From contig NZ_JNJA01000005.1 of assembly GCF_000702665.1 (NCBI RefSeq), positions 62,001 through 126,000 on the forward strand: a stretch of DNA of 64,000 bases, read 5' to 3'. Of the stretch, positions 52,872 through 61,364 are shown in pieces; position 1 is the first letter of the stretch; every line of letters begins with the position of its first letter. Both the position numbers and the translations under genes were made by a program. Origin of the DNA: Solidesulfovibrio alcoholivorans DSM 5433. GTDB taxonomy: Bacteria; Desulfobacterota; Desulfovibrionia; Desulfovibrionales; Desulfovibrionaceae. The notes under the pieces were generated by a model, which saw only the letters and a program-made list of their open reading frames with translations, made no database searches and was not told the DNA's origin.

Positions 52872-53782
52872 TGTTTTCTCCTGAAGACAAGTCACGAAAT
52901 GCCACAGGCGCCGGCCGCCTGCCGCCCTGGCTGCGCGTGAAGCTGCCCGCGGACGCCGGATTCGCCGCCACGGCGCGGACCGTGGCCGCCGCCGGCCTGC
53001 GCACGGTCTGCCGCGGCGCGCGCTGTCCCAACATCTTCGAGTGCTTCTCCAGGGGCACGGCCACGTTCCTGATCCTCGGCGGCACGTGCACGCGCGGCTG
53101 TGCGTTTTGCAACATCGCCGCGGGAACGCCCGACGCCGTGGACCCGGACGAGCCGGAGCGTCTGGGCAGGGCCGTGGCGACGCTTGGGCTCTCCCATGCC
53201 GTGCTCACCTCCGTCACCCGCGACGACCTGCCGGACGGCGGCGCAGGGCAGTTCGCGGCCGCCATCCGGGCCGTGCGCCGGCATGCTCCCGGGGCCACGG
53301 TGGAGGTGCTCACGCCCGATTTCGCGGGAGACGCCGCCGCCCTGGACGTGGTGCTGGGCGCCTGTCCCGACGTCTTCAACCACAACGTCGAGACCGTGCC
53401 GCGCCTGTACCCGGCCGTGCGCGCGGGCGCGGACTACGCGCGCAGCCTCGCCGTGCTCGCCCGGGCCGCGCGCCGGGGCCGCGCCGTGGTCAAGAGCGGC
53501 TTCATGCTCGGGCTCGGTGAAACTGCACAAGAGTGCGACGCGACGCTTCGGGATCTGGCCACGGCAGGCTGCGGCATGGTCACGGTGGGGCAGTACCTGC
53601 GGCCGTCGCGGCGCAACCTGCCCGTGACCCGCTATGCGCCGCCCGGGGAATTCGAGGCTCTGGCCGCGCTCGGCCGGCGCCGCGGCATCGCCGAAATGGT
53701 CTGCGCGCCCCTGGCGCGCAGTTCCTACAAGGCCGGCCAGGCGGCGTCCCTTGCCGCGGCTCGTTGTTGTCCGCGTTCCTGA
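52871..53782 (+). CDS. lipA: Lipoyl synthase
   Basis: A 303-residue radical SAM enzyme that inserts two sulfurs into octanoyl groups on lipoyl domains. The auxiliary cluster Cys are 47, 52 and 58 (CRGARCPNIFEC), and the SAM-cleaving cluster is CTRGCAFC (73, 77, 80). The conserved end motif ARSSYKAGQ supplies the Ser ligand. Starts within the stop of the Rsm22-like gene. No lipB or lipoyl-carrier gene is nearby. Confidence 0.95.
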   Translation: MFSPEDKSRNATGAGRLPPWLRVKLPADAGFAATARTVAAAGLRTVCRGARCPNIFECFSRGTATFLILGGTCTRGCAFCNIAAGTPDAVDPDEPERLGRAVATLGLSHAVLTSVTRDDLPDGGAGQFAAAIRAVRRHAPGATVEVLTPDFAGDAAALDVVLGACPDVFNHNVETVPRLYPAVRAGADYARSLAVLARAARRGRAVVKSGFMLGLGETAQECDATLRDLATAGCGMVTVGQYLRPSRRNLPVTRYAPPGEFEALAALGRRRGIAEMVCAPLARSSYKAGQAASLAAARCCPRS

Positions 53783-53849
53783 AATACGATAGGGACAGCG
53801 CATCCTCATTGTCCAAATGTAGTGAACGATTCTGCCATGGAGGTCCCGC

Positions 53850-54413
53850 GTGGAGGTGTCACAGACCGGCATCCCCGGGCTTGTCATCGTAAAGCCCAGG
53901 GTGTTCCGGGATAACCGGGGTTTTTTTCTGGAAACGTACAGCCGGGCGGCGTTCGCCGCGGCCGGACTCGATTATGATTTCGTCCAGGACAACCACGCCC
54001 GCTCGGGCGCGCGCGGCGTGTTGCGCGGCCTGCACTTCCAGCGTCCGCCGGCCACCCAGGCCAAGCTCGTGTGGGTGGTGCGCGGCGCGGTGTACGACGT
54101 TGCCGTGGACCTGCGCGCAGGCTCCCCGACGTACAAAAAATGGTTCGGCATCGAGCTGAGCGAGGACAACTTTCTGCGCCTCATGGTCCCCCGGGGGTTC
54201 GCCCACGGCTACGTGACGCTGACCGAGGACGCGGAATTCATGTACAAGGTGGACGCCCCGTACGCCCCGGCCGAGGACGGGGGCATCGCCTGGAACGACC
54301 CGGAGATCGGCGTGGATTGGCCCGTCGCCGACCCCCTCCTCTCGGAAAAGGACACCCGCCAGCCGCTTCTGGCCGAAGCGGGCACCCCCTTCGTCTACGC
54401 CGACCGTCCCTAA
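53850..54413 (+). CDS. rfbC: dTDP-4-dehydrorhamnose 3,5-epimerase
   Basis: A 187-residue cupin enzyme in dTDP-L-rhamnose synthesis. Family motifs: FRDNRGFFLETYS, VQDNHARSGARGVLRGLHFQ with the catalytic His, and RGFAHGYVTLTEDAEFMYKV. GTG 53850 follows GGAGGTCCCGC. The other rml genes are not in the window. Followed 14 nt later by manC. Confidence 0.94.
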   Translation: MEVSQTGIPGLVIVKPRVFRDNRGFFLETYSRAAFAAAGLDYDFVQDNHARSGARGVLRGLHFQRPPATQAKLVWVVRGAVYDVAVDLRAGSPTYKKWFGIELSEDNFLRLMVPRGFAHGYVTLTEDAEFMYKVDAPYAPAEDGGIAWNDPEIGVDWPVADPLLSEKDTRQPLLAEAGTPFVYADRP

Positions 54414-54427
54414 GGAGTCTTGACGCC

Positions 54428-55867
54428 ATGGCCAATGCGCATTGCGATGATCGCCAGAACCGCTACGCCATCGTGCTGGCGGGCGGTTCGGGAACGCGGC
54501 TGTGGCCGCTTTCCCGCACGCTTTTGCCCAAACAGCTGCTCGACCTCGGCGACGGCGCGACCTTGTTGCAGGCCACGGTCCGGCGCGTGGTCGAAGCCTT
54601 CGACGCCACGCGTCTGTACGTCGTCACCAACGAGGAGCACGCCTTCGAGGTGCGCTCGCAGCTCAAGGGCCTCGTGCCCCAGGCCGCCGCGCAGGTGCTG
54701 GCCGAGCCCGTGGGCCGCAACACCCTGCCCGCCATCCTGCTCGGGCTCGCCCCCATCGTCGACGCCGACCCCGAGGCCGTCGTCGGCGTCTTTCCGGCCG
54801 ACCACCGCATCGACGACCGGCCCGCCTGGATCGCCGCCATGGACCGCGCCGCGGCCCTGGCCCGGGACGGCTGGTTCGTCACTTTCGGCATCCCGCCGCG
54901 TTCCCCGGAAACCGGCTACGGCTACATTCATCGCGGCGAGGCGCTCGGCGAAGGCAGCTATGCCGTGGCCGGGTTCACGGAAAAGCCCGACCTCGCCACG
55001 GCGCAGCGGCTCCTCGCCGGCGGCGAGCATTTCTGGAACAGCGGCATGTTCGTGTTCCGGGCCGACGTCTTCTGCGACGCCGTGGCCGCCCATGCCCCGG
55101 AATTTTTCGAGTGGTGGGCCGCGCGCGGCGAACGTCCCCTCCGCGACGGCTATTCCTCCCTGCCGGACATGTCCGTGGACTACGGCGTGGTGGAAAAGGC
55201 CGGTCGCATCGCCATGGTCGAGGCCCCGTTCGACTGGGACGACCTCGGCAGCTGGGAGGCGCTTTACCGCCTCGGCGAAAAGGACGGTTCGGGCTGCGTG
55301 GTCCAGGGCGAAGTGCTGGCGCTCGATTGCGAGGGCTCGCTTTTCTATTCCCAGGGCAGTTCCCTGGCCGTGGCCGGGGTCAAGGACATGATCGTCATCC
55401 AGACCCGCGACGCCACGCTCGTGTGTCCGGTGTCCGAGGCGCAGCGGGTCAAGGACGTGGTCGGGGCGCTCAAGTCCCAGGGCAGCAAGCTCGTGGAGGC
55501 CCACGTCACGGTGCGCCGGCCCTGGGGCAGCTACACCGTGCTCGAAGGCGGCCCGGGCTACAAGATCAAGCGCATCGAGGTGCCGCCGGCGGGGCGGCTG
55601 TCCCTGCAGATGCACCACCACCGCAGCGAGCACTGGGTGGTGGTCTCGGGCACGGCCCTGGTGCAGATCGGCGACGAGGAGCGGCTGCTTACGGAAAACC
55701 AGTCCGTGGATATTCCCAAGGGGTCCAAGCACCGTTTGTCCAATCCGGGCAAGGTGCCGGTGGAGATCATCGAGATCCAGTCCGGCCCGTACCTGGAGGA
55801 GGACGACATCGTGCGTTTCGACGACGTCTACGGCCGCAAGGTCGGGGGCGGCGGCAAGGCGTCCTGA
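54428..55867 (+). CDS. manC: Mannose-1-phosphate guanylyltransferase / mannose-6-phosphate isomerase
   Basis: A 479-residue bifunctional enzyme supplying GDP-mannose. The N-terminal nucleotidyltransferase has LAGGSGTRLWPLSR (17-30), FTEKP and WNSGMFVF. The C-terminal cupin (about 350-479) shows RPWGSYTVLE, QMHHHRSEHWVVVSGTA with metal-binding His residues, and PKGSKHRLSNPG. Typical of capsule and O-antigen loci, and transcribed with rfbC. Confidence 0.95.
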   Translation: MANAHCDDRQNRYAIVLAGGSGTRLWPLSRTLLPKQLLDLGDGATLLQATVRRVVEAFDATRLYVVTNEEHAFEVRSQLKGLVPQAAAQVLAEPVGRNTLPAILLGLAPIVDADPEAVVGVFPADHRIDDRPAWIAAMDRAAALARDGWFVTFGIPPRSPETGYGYIHRGEALGEGSYAVAGFTEKPDLATAQRLLAGGEHFWNSGMFVFRADVFCDAVAAHAPEFFEWWAARGERPLRDGYSSLPDMSVDYGVVEKAGRIAMVEAPFDWDDLGSWEALYRLGEKDGSGCVVQGEVLALDCEGSLFYSQGSSLAVAGVKDMIVIQTRDATLVCPVSEAQRVKDVVGALKSQGSKLVEAHVTVRRPWGSYTVLEGGPGYKIKRIEVPPAGRLSLQMHHHRSEHWVVVSGTALVQIGDEERLLTENQSVDIPKGSKHRLSNPGKVPVEIIEIQSGPYLEEDDIVRFDDVYGRKVGGGGKAS

Positions 55868-55890
55868 GGTGGTGTTTCCGATGCCGGGGA

Positions 55891-55910
55891 TTCGTGAATT
55901 TTTTCATTAA
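55891..55910 (+). promoter_or_regulatory. Possible Rex operator upstream of qrc
   Basis: TTCGTGAATTTTTTCATTAA shares 12 of the 16 central positions of a TTGTGAA-N4-TTCACAA-type Rex site and ends 4 nt before the -35 box. Rex (NADH-sensing) regulates energy genes in Desulfovibrio. The match is imperfect. Confidence 0.35.
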
Positions 55911-55913
55911 ACC

Positions 55914-55943
55914 TTGACACGGAAGTTGCGGCCTGGGTAAAAA
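55914..55943 (+). promoter_or_regulatory. Predicted promoter of qrcABCD
   Basis: -35 TTGACA (55914-55919), an 18-nt spacer and -10 TAAAAA (55938-55943). A CTCTCCC/GGGAGAG hairpin lies in the leader at about 55956-55973. Confidence 0.55.
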
Positions 55944-56099
55944 GCGCGGTGCGGCTCTCCCGCCGGGGAGAGGGGATTGCCCCCGGCAGGAGCCCGCATC
56001 GCGCCAGCATTTCTTTTTTTCGGCCGTGCCCCGGGGGACGGCGGACGTCGCGCGAATTTCGCGCGGGGTTAACCAGCAACGGCAATGGGCAGGGGAAGT

Positions 56100-56669
56100 A
56101 TGGAGGAGAAAAGATCGAATTCGGCCGGCGGCGTTGGCGGCATGGTGCTTTTTGCCCTGATCGGCTTCGTCGGCGCCCTCGTGGTGGGGTGGGTCATCTT
56201 TCCGAAGCTGTTGTACAGCGAGAAGACGCAACCTATTCGTTTCAGTCACACCGTCCACGCGCAACTCGGCATCGAGTGCGAACAGTGCCACCATCTTGGA
56301 CCTGACGGCCGCTTCGCCGGCCTGCCCACGACCGAATCCTGCGCCGAATGCCATGGCGAGGAAACCGGGGACGCATCGCCCAATGGCAAGGAAATCGACA
56401 AGTTCGTGAAGGACTACGTCAAGACCGGCGTCCAGGTCCCCTGGCTTGTCTACCAGTATCAGCCCGACAACGTGTTCTTCTCCCATGCCGCCCACAAGGG
56501 GTTCGAGTGCACCAAGTGCCACCCCGACGTGGCCAAGACCGACACGCCTCCGGCCTACTACGAGAACCGGATCAGCGGCTACAGCAAGGATACGATGAAG
56601 ATGTGGGAGTGCGAACGCTGCCACGCGTCCATGGGCACGAGCAACGCCTGCTTCGTCTGTCATAAATAA
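56100..56669 (+). CDS. qrcA: Qrc complex multiheme cytochrome c
   Basis: A 189-residue membrane-anchored periplasmic cytochrome: one N-terminal helix (GGMVLFALIGFVGALVVGWV, about 14-33), then five CxxCH heme sites (CEQCH, CAECH, CTKCH, CERCH, CFVCH). QrcA accepts electrons from type I cytochrome c3 that was reduced by the periplasmic hydrogenases and formate dehydrogenases. ATG 56100 follows AGGGGAAGT; an upstream ATG at 56085 is less likely. First gene of the operon. Confidence 0.93.
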   Translation: MEEKRSNSAGGVGGMVLFALIGFVGALVVGWVIFPKLLYSEKTQPIRFSHTVHAQLGIECEQCHHLGPDGRFAGLPTTESCAECHGEETGDASPNGKEIDKFVKDYVKTGVQVPWLVYQYQPDNVFFSHAAHKGFECTKCHPDVAKTDTPPAYYENRISGYSKDTMKMWECERCHASMGTSNACFVCHK

Positions 56670-56679
56670 GGGGGAAGAA

Positions 56680-58833
56680 ATGGGACTTGATCGCAGAGCT
56701 TTCCTCGGGCTTGTGGCTGGTGGCGCCGTGGGCACCATGTTCACCCCCATCCCGTGGAAATTGTTGGATGATGCTTCTATCTGGACCCAGAACTGGTCGT
56801 GGATTCCCCGCGTGCCCAAGGGCCAGATCGACTATGTGGCCACCACGAGCAAGCTGTGCCCCGCCGGCGAGGGCCTCAAGATCATGCGTGTGGCCGGCAA
56901 CCCCGTAAGCGCCGCCGGCAACCCGGATCATCCCCTGTCCCGCGGCGGTGTCTCGGCGCTGGCCCGCTCCGAAGTCTACATGCTCTACAGCCCGGCCCGC
57001 GTGAAGTCGCCCATGAAGAAGTCGGGCAAGGGCTTTACGCCCATCACCTGGGAACAGGCGCTCATCGAGATGGCCGACAAGCTCGGCGCGGCCAAGGGCG
57101 CGGTCGCCTGCGTCTCCGGCGACGGCACCGGCACCGTCAACGAGCTGCTCTCCGCCTTCGTCGGCAAGCTCGGCGCGGCCGGCTACTTCATGATGCCCTC
57201 CGAGGCCACCACCGCCGCCAAGGGCGTGAAACTCATGGGCGGCAAGGGCCAGGCCGGCTACGACTTCGAAAACGCCCAGACCGTGCTGGTGCTCGGCGCG
57301 GACATCTTCGAGACCTGGGGCACCTCCACCCGCAACCGCAAGGCTTTCGGCGCGACCCGCCCGGTCGGGGAAAAGCCCAAATCCGATTACATCTACGTCG
57401 GCCCGACCAAAAACAACACCGCCGCCGTGTGCGACCAGTGGATCCCGGCTTCGGCCGCGGACCTCGGCGTGGTGGCGCTCGGCATCGCCTGGCACCTGCT
57501 CAAGGCCGGCGCCACGAGCAACGCCCCGGGCTTCGACACTTTCAAGGCCGTGGTCAACGGCGGCTTCTCGCCCGACGACGTCAAGCGCGCCACGGGCATC
57601 GCCCCCGAGACGCTCGCCGGCGTGGCCAAGGCGCTGGCCGCCTCCAAGGCCCCGCTGGTCGTGACCGGTTCCCCCTGCGGCCAGGGCCTCGGCGCCGCGC
57701 CTTTCATCGCCGGCATGGCGCTCAACATCCTGCTCGGGCGCATCAACAAGCCCGGCGGTGTCTTTGCCCTGCCGGAACTGGCCACGGTCGTTCCCGGCGC
57801 CATGACCCGCGAGGCCATGCTCGCCGGCGACCTGCCCGCCTTCCTCAAGGGCGTGGCCGGCGGCAAGACCCCGGCCCCCAAGGCCCTGCTGGTCTACGAC
57901 GCCAACCCGGCCTACGGCCTGCCGGAAACGGCGACCATGGCCAAGGCCCTGGAAAAGATCCCCTACAAGGTCAGCTTCTCCTCCTTCATGGACGAGACCG
58001 CGGCCATGTGCGACCTTGTCCTGCCCAATTCCCTGACGCTCGAGCGCTACGACGATCTGGCCACGCCCTACGGCTCCGGCTTTTGCGTCTACAGCCTCAC
58101 CGTGCCCTACCAGAAACCCGTGCACGACACCCGGACCACGGGCGACGTCATCCTCACCCTGGCCCGCAAGATGAGCGTCGATCTCAAGTTCGACAACTTC
58201 CTGCAGCTGCTCAAGGAGAAGGTGGCCACCCTGGCCAAGGCCTCCGGCGGTTTCGTGGCCAAGGACGTCATGCCCTGGCAGGTGGCGGCGGGCAAGCCCG
58301 CCCCTGCGCTTGCCGGCGGCGACCTCTGGAAGGCCCTTTCCGCCGGCTACGCCTGGACCATGGTCGGCCAGGTGGCGCAGACGAACCTCGGCTTCGCCCC
58401 GGAAGTGCTGGCCAAGGCCGTCAAGGCCGCCAAGGCGCCGGAGAAGGGCGCGCTGCTCGTGCCCTACGCCCAGCTGCGCACCGGCACCCCGACCACGGGC
58501 ATTCCCTGCCAGGACCTGACCCTGGTGCCCGACACCGAGCTGGAAAAGGAAACCACCCTCGTGCGGCTCAACAGCGCCACGGCCAAGGCGCTCGGCGTGA
58601 AAAAGGGCGCGACGGTCACCCTGCGCGCCGGCGACGCGCGTTGCGACGCCAAGGTACACATCTTTGAAAGCGTCATGACCGGCGTGGTTTCGGCTCCCCT
58701 GGGCTTTGGCCACACCGCCTTCGACATCTTCAGCAAAGGCAAGGGGGCCAACTACCTGTCCCTCATGGCCGTTGTCGAGGAGCCGGGCAGCGGCTTGTCC
58801 ACCTGGACGGCCGCGGATGTCAAAATCGCCTAA
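56680..58833 (+). CDS. qrcB: Qrc complex molybdopterin-oxidoreductase-like subunit
   Basis: A 717-residue protein of the DMSO-reductase superfamily with a twin-Arg-like start (MGLDRRAFLGLVAGG). The usual N-terminal [4Fe-4S] Cys motif is missing: the equivalent stretch TTSKLCPAGEGLKI has a single Cys. I also see no Mo-ligand Ser/Cys/Sec in the expected place. This agrees with what is known of QrcB, a structural or electron-path subunit without molybdenum. It begins 10 nt after qrcA. Confidence 0.93.
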   Translation: MGLDRRAFLGLVAGGAVGTMFTPIPWKLLDDASIWTQNWSWIPRVPKGQIDYVATTSKLCPAGEGLKIMRVAGNPVSAAGNPDHPLSRGGVSALARSEVYMLYSPARVKSPMKKSGKGFTPITWEQALIEMADKLGAAKGAVACVSGDGTGTVNELLSAFVGKLGAAGYFMMPSEATTAAKGVKLMGGKGQAGYDFENAQTVLVLGADIFETWGTSTRNRKAFGATRPVGEKPKSDYIYVGPTKNNTAAVCDQWIPASAADLGVVALGIAWHLLKAGATSNAPGFDTFKAVVNGGFSPDDVKRATGIAPETLAGVAKALAASKAPLVVTGSPCGQGLGAAPFIAGMALNILLGRINKPGGVFALPELATVVPGAMTREAMLAGDLPAFLKGVAGGKTPAPKALLVYDANPAYGLPETATMAKALEKIPYKVSFSSFMDETAAMCDLVLPNSLTLERYDDLATPYGSGFCVYSLTVPYQKPVHDTRTTGDVILTLARKMSVDLKFDNFLQLLKEKVATLAKASGGFVAKDVMPWQVAAGKPAPALAGGDLWKALSAGYAWTMVGQVAQTNLGFAPEVLAKAVKAAKAPEKGALLVPYAQLRTGTPTTGIPCQDLTLVPDTELEKETTLVRLNSATAKALGVKKGATVTLRAGDARCDAKVHIFESVMTGVVSAPLGFGHTAFDIFSKGKGANYLSLMAVVEEPGSGLSTWTAADVKIA

Positions 58834-58856
58834 CCACGAGTCAAAGGGAAGCCGCT

Positions 58857-59615
58857 ATGTCCGGACACTTCAAGGAATTCCCGATCACCTGGGGCATGGT
58901 GATCGACATCGACAAATGCACCGGCTGCGGGGCCTGCATGGCCTCCTGCCAGACGGAGAACAATATCGAACCCCAACCGGAGGCCTCCAACAAGCTGCGG
59001 TCCACCTCGTGGATGCTGGTCTACGAGTTGACCAACGACAAGGCCTTCCCGGATCACGACATCGCCTTCCTGCCCCGTCCCTGCCAGCAGTGCGGCAATC
59101 CGCCCTGCGTGTCCGTGTGCCCGGTCGTGGCCACGGATAAGAACGAGGACGGCGGCATCGTGAGCCAGATCTACCCCCGCTGTATCGGCTGCCGGTACTG
59201 CGTGGCGGCCTGTCCCTACCACGTCCGCTACTTCGGCTGGTACGACCCGGTCTGGCCCGAAGGCATGGAGAAGACCCTCTCGCCCCTGACTTCCGTGCGC
59301 CCCCGCGGCGTGGTGGAGAAGTGCACCTTCTGCCACCATCGCTGGAACCTGGCCAAGGACGCCGCGCGCGCCCAGGGCAAGGACCCCGACAGCCTCGAAG
59401 ACGGCGCCTACGTGACCGCCTGCGTGCAGAACTGTCCCTCGGGCGCGTTGTCCTTCGGGGACATCAAGAACCCCAAACACAAGGTGCATGAGCTCATCAA
59501 GAGCCCTTACGCCTTCCGGCTGCTCCAGCGCCTGGGCACCAACACCCAGGTCTACTACATCAGCCGGCGGGAATGGGTGCGCAAACTCGGCGACAACTAC
59601 CTTAAGAGCGAGTAA
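58857..59615 (+). CDS. qrcC: Qrc complex iron-sulfur subunit
   Basis: A 252-residue periplasmic ferredoxin-type subunit. Cys groups: CTGCGACMASC (21-31), CQQCGNPPCVSVC (about 77-89), CIGCRYCVAAC (about 110-120) and CTFCHHRW with CVQNC (about 156, 184). These give four cluster sites passing electrons from QrcA/B to QrcD. It has no own signal and must be exported with QrcB. Confidence 0.94.
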   Translation: MSGHFKEFPITWGMVIDIDKCTGCGACMASCQTENNIEPQPEASNKLRSTSWMLVYELTNDKAFPDHDIAFLPRPCQQCGNPPCVSVCPVVATDKNEDGGIVSQIYPRCIGCRYCVAACPYHVRYFGWYDPVWPEGMEKTLSPLTSVRPRGVVEKCTFCHHRWNLAKDAARAQGKDPDSLEDGAYVTACVQNCPSGALSFGDIKNPKHKVHELIKSPYAFRLLQRLGTNTQVYYISRREWVRKLGDNYLKSE

Positions 59616-59627
59616 GCGGGGGACGCT

Positions 59628-60872
59628 ATGAGCTTTATCGAGATGGAAAAAAACTGGTACCCCGAGGGCGTCGCCCGGTGCGGCCTGGGGAAATTCATGG
59701 GCTGGCTCGGGATCTGGGCCTTTGTCGGCCTGCTCGGCCTTATCTCCATGCTCTGGGTCTTCTACCGCGGCATTGGCGTTACGGGCCTGGACAACTACTT
59801 CGGGTTCGGCCTGTGGATCACCTTCGACCTCGCCGTCATCGCCCTGGGCGCGGGCGCCTTCTTCACAGGGCTCATCCGCTACATCATCGGTGTGGATGAA
59901 CTCAAAAACATCATCAACCTGACGGTCATCAAAGGCTTCCTCTGCTACTCCGGAGCCATGCTGATCCTCTCCCTGGACGTCGGCCAGCCGGTACGCGCCT
60001 GGTTCGGCTACTGGCACCCCAACGTCCACTCCATGCTGACCGAAGTCATCTTCTGCATCACCTGCTACCTGCTCGTGCTCATCATCGAGTACATCCCGCT
60101 GATCCTTGAGCAGAAGCAGCTCAACAAGATTCCGTTCCTGCACAACCTGGCCCACCAGATGCACGTCGTCATGCCGCTTTTCGCCGGCATCGGCGCGTTT
60201 CTGTCCACGTTTCACCAGGGGTCCCTCGGTGGCATGTACGGCGTCATGTTCGCGCGTCCCTACGCCTTCCGCGAAGGCTTCTTCATCTGGCCCTGGACCT
60301 TCTTCCTGTTCGTCCTGTCGGCCATCTCCTCGGGCCCGTGCCTGACCGTGCTCATCTGCGGCTTCATGGAGAAGCTTTCCGGCCGCAAGCTGACCACCTA
60401 CCGGATCAAGTCCCTGATGAGCAAAATCGGCGGCACCATGCTGCTCATCTACATGGTGTTCAAGTACCTGGACACCTGGGCCTGGATCAACGGCGTGCTG
60501 CCCAAGGCCGGCCTGACCTTCGACCAGATGTTCTACGGCCTGGTTTACGGCAAGTGGCTGTTTTTCACCGAAATCGTGCTCTGTTTGCCGGTGCCGGTCA
60601 TCTTCCTGCTCACGCCCCTGCGCAAGAAGCCGGCGTTCATGTACGCCGGCGCGATCCTTGCCTGCCTCGGCGTGATCATCAACCGCTACGTCTTCACCGT
60701 CCAGGCCCTGGCCCAGCCGGTACTGCCGTTCACCAAGTGGGAGATATACACCCCCAACTGGGCGGAATGGCTGACCTCGGGCATGGTCATCGCCTACGGC
60801 TTCATCGTCATGAGCCTGTCCTACCGCTACCTGCCCATTTTCCCGCAGGAAGTGGGGCTCAACAAGAAGTAG
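59628..60872 (+). CDS. qrcD: Qrc complex NrfD-like quinone reductase subunit
   Basis: A 414-residue protein with about ten membrane helices of the NrfD/PsrC family, the menaquinone-reducing part of Qrc. Examples are helices at about 20-45 (WLGIWAFVGLLGLISMLWVF), 60-85 and 295-345. The reaction stores energy from H2/formate oxidation in menaquinol, which feeds sulfate reduction via Qmo. Last gene, followed 28 nt later by a strong terminator. Confidence 0.95.
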   Translation: MSFIEMEKNWYPEGVARCGLGKFMGWLGIWAFVGLLGLISMLWVFYRGIGVTGLDNYFGFGLWITFDLAVIALGAGAFFTGLIRYIIGVDELKNIINLTVIKGFLCYSGAMLILSLDVGQPVRAWFGYWHPNVHSMLTEVIFCITCYLLVLIIEYIPLILEQKQLNKIPFLHNLAHQMHVVMPLFAGIGAFLSTFHQGSLGGMYGVMFARPYAFREGFFIWPWTFFLFVLSAISSGPCLTVLICGFMEKLSGRKLTTYRIKSLMSKIGGTMLLIYMVFKYLDTWAWINGVLPKAGLTFDQMFYGLVYGKWLFFTEIVLCLPVPVIFLLTPLRKKPAFMYAGAILACLGVIINRYVFTVQALAQPVLPFTKWEIYTPNWAEWLTSGMVIAYGFIVMSLSYRYLPIFPQEVGLNKK

Positions 60873-60900
60873 CCCGGACGTTTCCATTGTACGCGCAAAA

Positions 60901-60930
60901 GCCCGGCCGCCTTGGCGGCCGGGCTTTTTT
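60901..60930 (+). terminator. Rho-independent terminator of qrcABCD
   Basis: An 11-bp perfect stem GCCCGGCCGCC / GGCGGCCGGGC with a TT centre and six T after it. Confidence 0.9.
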
Positions 60931-61243
60931 GTTTCGGGCGGTGGCCGAATGCAGGGTGCCGTTTCGGACCATGCGCGATCTTTGCGCGATTTGCCGTCAT
61001 AGCGTCATTATTCCGGCAGCGCGGGGCGACTGTTCGCCGCACCACTGGCCGCCGCATCGTGTGCGCCTGGAAACGGAACGGTACCACACGAGGATGAAGG
61101 CCCCTCGCCCGCGACCAATTGTGGTTGCCCGGCGGTCGGGCGTGGGGATAAGGGGCCTGCGCCGGCCTGTGTTTCTGCCGCGCGGGACGGATTTTTGCGC
61201 AATGGCGTGTGTCGGCGGGGAGGAGACGCAAATGTGGCATCCT
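60931..61243. other. Gene-free stretch between qrcD and the glycosyltransferase
   Basis: I see no convincing gene or element here. Short frames on both strands lack start signals and family motifs. Confidence 0.5.
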
Positions 61244-61281
61244 GGTTGCAAATTTCGTGATACTGGGTGTACGTTGCAACC
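61244..61281. promoter_or_regulatory. Inverted repeat upstream of the sugar-phosphate transferase
   Basis: GGTTGCAA (61244-61251) and TTGCAACC (61274-61281) are perfect 8-bp complements 22 nt apart, ending 83 nt before the next start codon. A candidate operator; two helical turns apart, it could bind a dimer pair. Confidence 0.4.
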
Positions 61282-61364
61282 ATGTACGGGCGGCTTCCAC
61301 TCCTGATGCACTTTTCCCGAACGGTCCCACCCGCGGACCGGCCGCCGCCGAGGCGGGGTGAGAC

